Below, piece after piece: positions 62,272-64,000 of a DNA stretch of 64,000 nt (within the stretch, counting starts at the first letter, position 1; every line of letters starts with the position of its first letter). The notes under the pieces are model-generated. The model saw only the letters and a program-made list of their open reading frames with translations. It ran no database searches and had not been told where the DNA came from. The translations under genes and the position numbers were made by a program. Source of the DNA: Bacteroidota bacterium (GTDB lineage: Bacteria; Bacteroidota; Bacteroidia; Cytophagales; Cyclobacteriaceae); NCBI GenBank assembly GCA_016178785.1, contig JACOSO010000062.1, positions 62,001 through 126,000 of the forward strand. The letters run 5' to 3'.

Positions 62272-63294
62272 ATGGAGTCAGGATCGGTAATTTTTAGCAA
62301 CGAAAATATTGATTTTAAGGGCCTGACCGCGTATTCCAAAATTGCAATTCTCACAGATTCAAACATCCGAAAGCATTGCTACCCGCTTATCCAGAATTTA
62401 TTAGCAGGTCACCCTCTCATTGAAGTTCACGCGGGTGAAGAGCACAAAAATCTGGATACCTGTAAACTAATCTGGCAAGGGCTCACCGATCTGAATTTAG
62501 ACAGGCACTCCTTATTAGTAGTGCTTGGAGGTGGGGTGCTGGGCGATATGGGCGGATTTTGTGCTGCTACGTTCAAGCGGGGAATTGATTTCATCTTGAT
62601 GCCCACTACCCTCCTTTCTCAGGTGGATGCGAGCATCGGGGGAAAACTCGGCATCGATTTCAATAATTTTAAGAATCATATCGGAGTTTTCCATGAACCG
62701 AAGGCAACCATCCTTCATTCCCCGTTCCTGAAAACTTTGCCTGAACGCGAATTGAGAAGCGGGTTTGCCGAAGTAATCAAACATTGTCTGATCTCAGACG
62801 AGCCGATGTGGCAAACTATCCGAAAGAAAAAATTAAATGACCAGGATTGGGAAACTTTGGTTAAGCATTCAATTGGATTCAAAAAATCGGTTACCGAAAA
62901 AGACCCAAAAGAGAAAGGTCTCCGCAAGATTTTGAATTTCGGCCACACCATCGGTCATGCACTCGAAAGCTATTTCCTTGCCGAGGGGAACAGAATCTTT
63001 CATGGCGAAGCTATTGCCATGGGCATGGTCATGGAATCATACATCGCTTGCGAGAAAAAAATGATCGACCAAAAGCAGCTGGATGAAGTTACTTCCTACC
63101 TGATCGAGATTTTTGAAAAGCAAGACATGCCCTGGGGCGACTCTTTGGTAATCCAATTGATTGCTCAGGACAAGAAAAATAAAGGGAATGAAATTTTGAT
63201 GGCGTTACCGGAAGGAATTGGCAAAGCCAGGTGGGATATTACTGTTAATGAAGAGGAGTTGGAGAAGTCATTTGACTTTTACCGTTCAATTTAA
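62272..63294 (+). CDS. aroB: 3-dehydroquinate synthase
   Basis: About 340 residues from the ATG at 62272; the frame is open to 62074 but that part overlaps the proline dehydrogenase gene. Key features are GGGVLGDMGGFCAATFKRGI (NAD and metal region), MPTTLLSQVDASIGGKLGID, the metal ligand segment GFAEVIKH and HTIGHALES (His ligand). It forms dehydroquinate in the shikimate pathway. The 3' end overlaps the convergent YtxH-like gene by 4 nt; aroA begins shortly after, so two shikimate genes are clustered. Confidence 0.95.
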   Translation: MESGSVIFSNENIDFKGLTAYSKIAILTDSNIRKHCYPLIQNLLAGHPLIEVHAGEEHKNLDTCKLIWQGLTDLNLDRHSLLVVLGGGVLGDMGGFCAATFKRGIDFILMPTTLLSQVDASIGGKLGIDFNNFKNHIGVFHEPKATILHSPFLKTLPERELRSGFAEVIKHCLISDEPMWQTIRKKKLNDQDWETLVKHSIGFKKSVTEKDPKEKGLRKILNFGHTIGHALESYFLAEGNRIFHGEAIAMGMVMESYIACEKKMIDQKQLDEVTSYLIEIFEKQDMPWGDSLVIQLIAQDKKNKGNEILMALPEGIGKARWDITVNEEELEKSFDFYRSI

Positions 63295-63476
63295 ATGTAA
63301 TTCACGTCCTGGTCTTCGGCATCGTTGCCTTTGTCGAAGGCTTTTTTCAAATCATCGGCTTTTTTTGCGATGAAATCCTTTGTCTTCTTCTTACGGTCGC
63401 CAGTCAGCAACCATGCGGCCAACAGTGCGCCTCCGGCAACACCCAGACCAATTGCTAGTTTTCTTGTTGTGCTCAT
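63291..63476 (-). CDS. YtxH-like small membrane protein
   Basis: The 61-residue protein has one transmembrane helix (LAIGLGVAGGALLAAWLL, about 7-24) followed by a Lys-rich amphipathic helix (DRKKKTKDFIAKKADDLKKA) and an acidic end. This is the YtxH/CsbD-like stress-protein pattern common in Bacteroidota. Function is unknown; a general stress role is inferred. The stop overlaps that of aroB on the other strand (ATTTAAAT). Confidence 0.8.
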   Translation of the reverse strand: MSTTRKLAIGLGVAGGALLAAWLLTGDRKKKTKDFIAKKADDLKKAFDKGNDAEDQDVNYI

Positions 63477-63570
63477 ACCTCCTTCAACTTTGTTTCAAAA
63501 TAAATAGTTTCAATCCGTCAAAAAAAACATTCATAAAAATTACTTTTCGGTCTTAATCCTTACCAACGTT

Positions 63571-64000
63571 TTGAATTCGTCCATCAGTATAAAAGGTAAC
63601 TCAAAGATTTCAGGAACGGTGAAGCAGTTACCTTCATCGAAGAGCATTAGTAACCGTGCCTTGATCTTGAACGCGCTCACAGGCAACCGATCAGTTGTTA
63701 GTAACCTTTCATCTGCGCGAGATACTAAATTGATGCAGGCATTGATCAATAGCAATGACGAAGATCATTCCATTGACGTGATGGATGCAGGCACAACCAT
63801 GCGCTTCCTCACCTCTTTCTTTGCCTTGACCAATAAAAAGAAAATTCTCACAGGCACAGATCGGATGAAGCAACGCCCAATCAAGTTGCTGGTAGATGCT
63901 TTGCGATTGATTGGGGCTGAGATCAGCTATCTTGGCGGGGAGGGCTTCCCTCCCATTCAAACTCTTGGGTTCGAATCTCAGAAAACAGATTTCATTGAAA
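63571..64000 (+). CDS. aroA: 3-phosphoshikimate 1-carboxyvinyltransferase (EPSP synthase), 3' truncated
   Basis: The frame runs off the window end. Family motifs are clear: LPSSKSISNRALIL (shikimate-3-phosphate and PEP site), DAGTTMRFLT and LTGTDRMKQRPIKLLVDAL. It transfers enolpyruvyl from PEP to shikimate-3-phosphate. The start is uncertain: no ATG is in frame. The TTG at 63571 gives a normal family N-terminus (NSSISIKGNSKISGTVKQ); the frame is open back to 63508. A non-ATG start or a base error in the poly-A run at 63521-63527 is possible. Confidence 0.9.
   Translation, partial: MNSSISIKGNSKISGTVKQLPSSKSISNRALILNALTGNRSVVSNLSSARDTKLMQALINSNDEDHSIDVMDAGTTMRFLTSFFALTNKKKILTGTDRMKQRPIKLLVDALRLIGAEISYLGGEGFPPIQTLGFESQKTDFIE

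Overview
The window is a chromosomal segment from a member of the Bacteroidota, most likely a Cytophagales-type soil or freshwater bacterium. The phylum call rests on a complete SusC/SusD starch locus, type IX secretion (Por) C-terminal sorting domains, many lipoproteins with a lipobox, a PD40-OmpA protein, a Bacteroidota-type LptD, a TAnnTTTG-type promoter box and mostly weak Shine-Dalgarno sequences. The order-level call is inference. No rRNA, tRNA, CRISPR array or prophage was recognised. The 5' edge cuts a large secreted protein and the 3' edge cuts aroA.

Layout. 1-9.4 kb: secreted or lipoprotein genes (a T9SS cargo protein, an M43 metalloprotease, a DUF4382 lipoprotein), a LysE exporter, a GH3-type adenylating enzyme, YggS, and a three-gene cassette of a small Cys-Pro-rich protein, a 7-TM protein and an orphan histidine kinase. 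9.6-28.9 kb: a starch/maltodextrin utilisation locus. Its minus-strand arm is susC-susD-susE-susF followed, after a terminator, by two GH13 amylases, one with a T9SS tail. Its plus-strand arm is a LacI regulator, a cytoplasmic GH31 alpha-glucosidase and an MFS sugar transporter, followed by a VOC protein and a CBM48-esterase. Near-identical LacI-type palindromes sit in the susC/lacI gap and in front of the GH31 gene, tying both arms into one probable regulon: surface binding and cleavage, TonB-dependent uptake, periplasmic trimming, inner-membrane import, and cytoplasmic hydrolysis.

29-42 kb: mixed housekeeping and signalling genes: an unknown lipoprotein, exported MsrA, a YfiR-like/HAMP-GAF-PAS pair, a class II amidotransferase, LhgO, an ECF41 sigma factor with its carboxymuconolactone-decarboxylase partner (both preceded by the same promoter motif at identical spacing), a REP-associated tyrosine transposase with four REP hairpins, a GC-rich FN3 protein, a desaturase and a frameshifted small lipoprotein.

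42-64 kb: mostly core genes: priA, a PD40-OmpA protein with a giant TPR-CHAT protein, mgtC-like, a SirB1-like transglutaminase-fold protein, an amidase-mlaD-acyl-CoA-carboxylase operon divergent from lptD, lysS, a frameshifted MNT nucleotidyltransferase, proline dehydrogenase divergent from aroB, a YtxH-like protein and the start of aroA. The least explained items are the small-protein/7-TM/kinase cassette, the TPR-CHAT/OmpA pair, the YfiR/GAF-PAS pair without an output domain, and the isolated FN3 protein. None can be called a new system from sequence alone.
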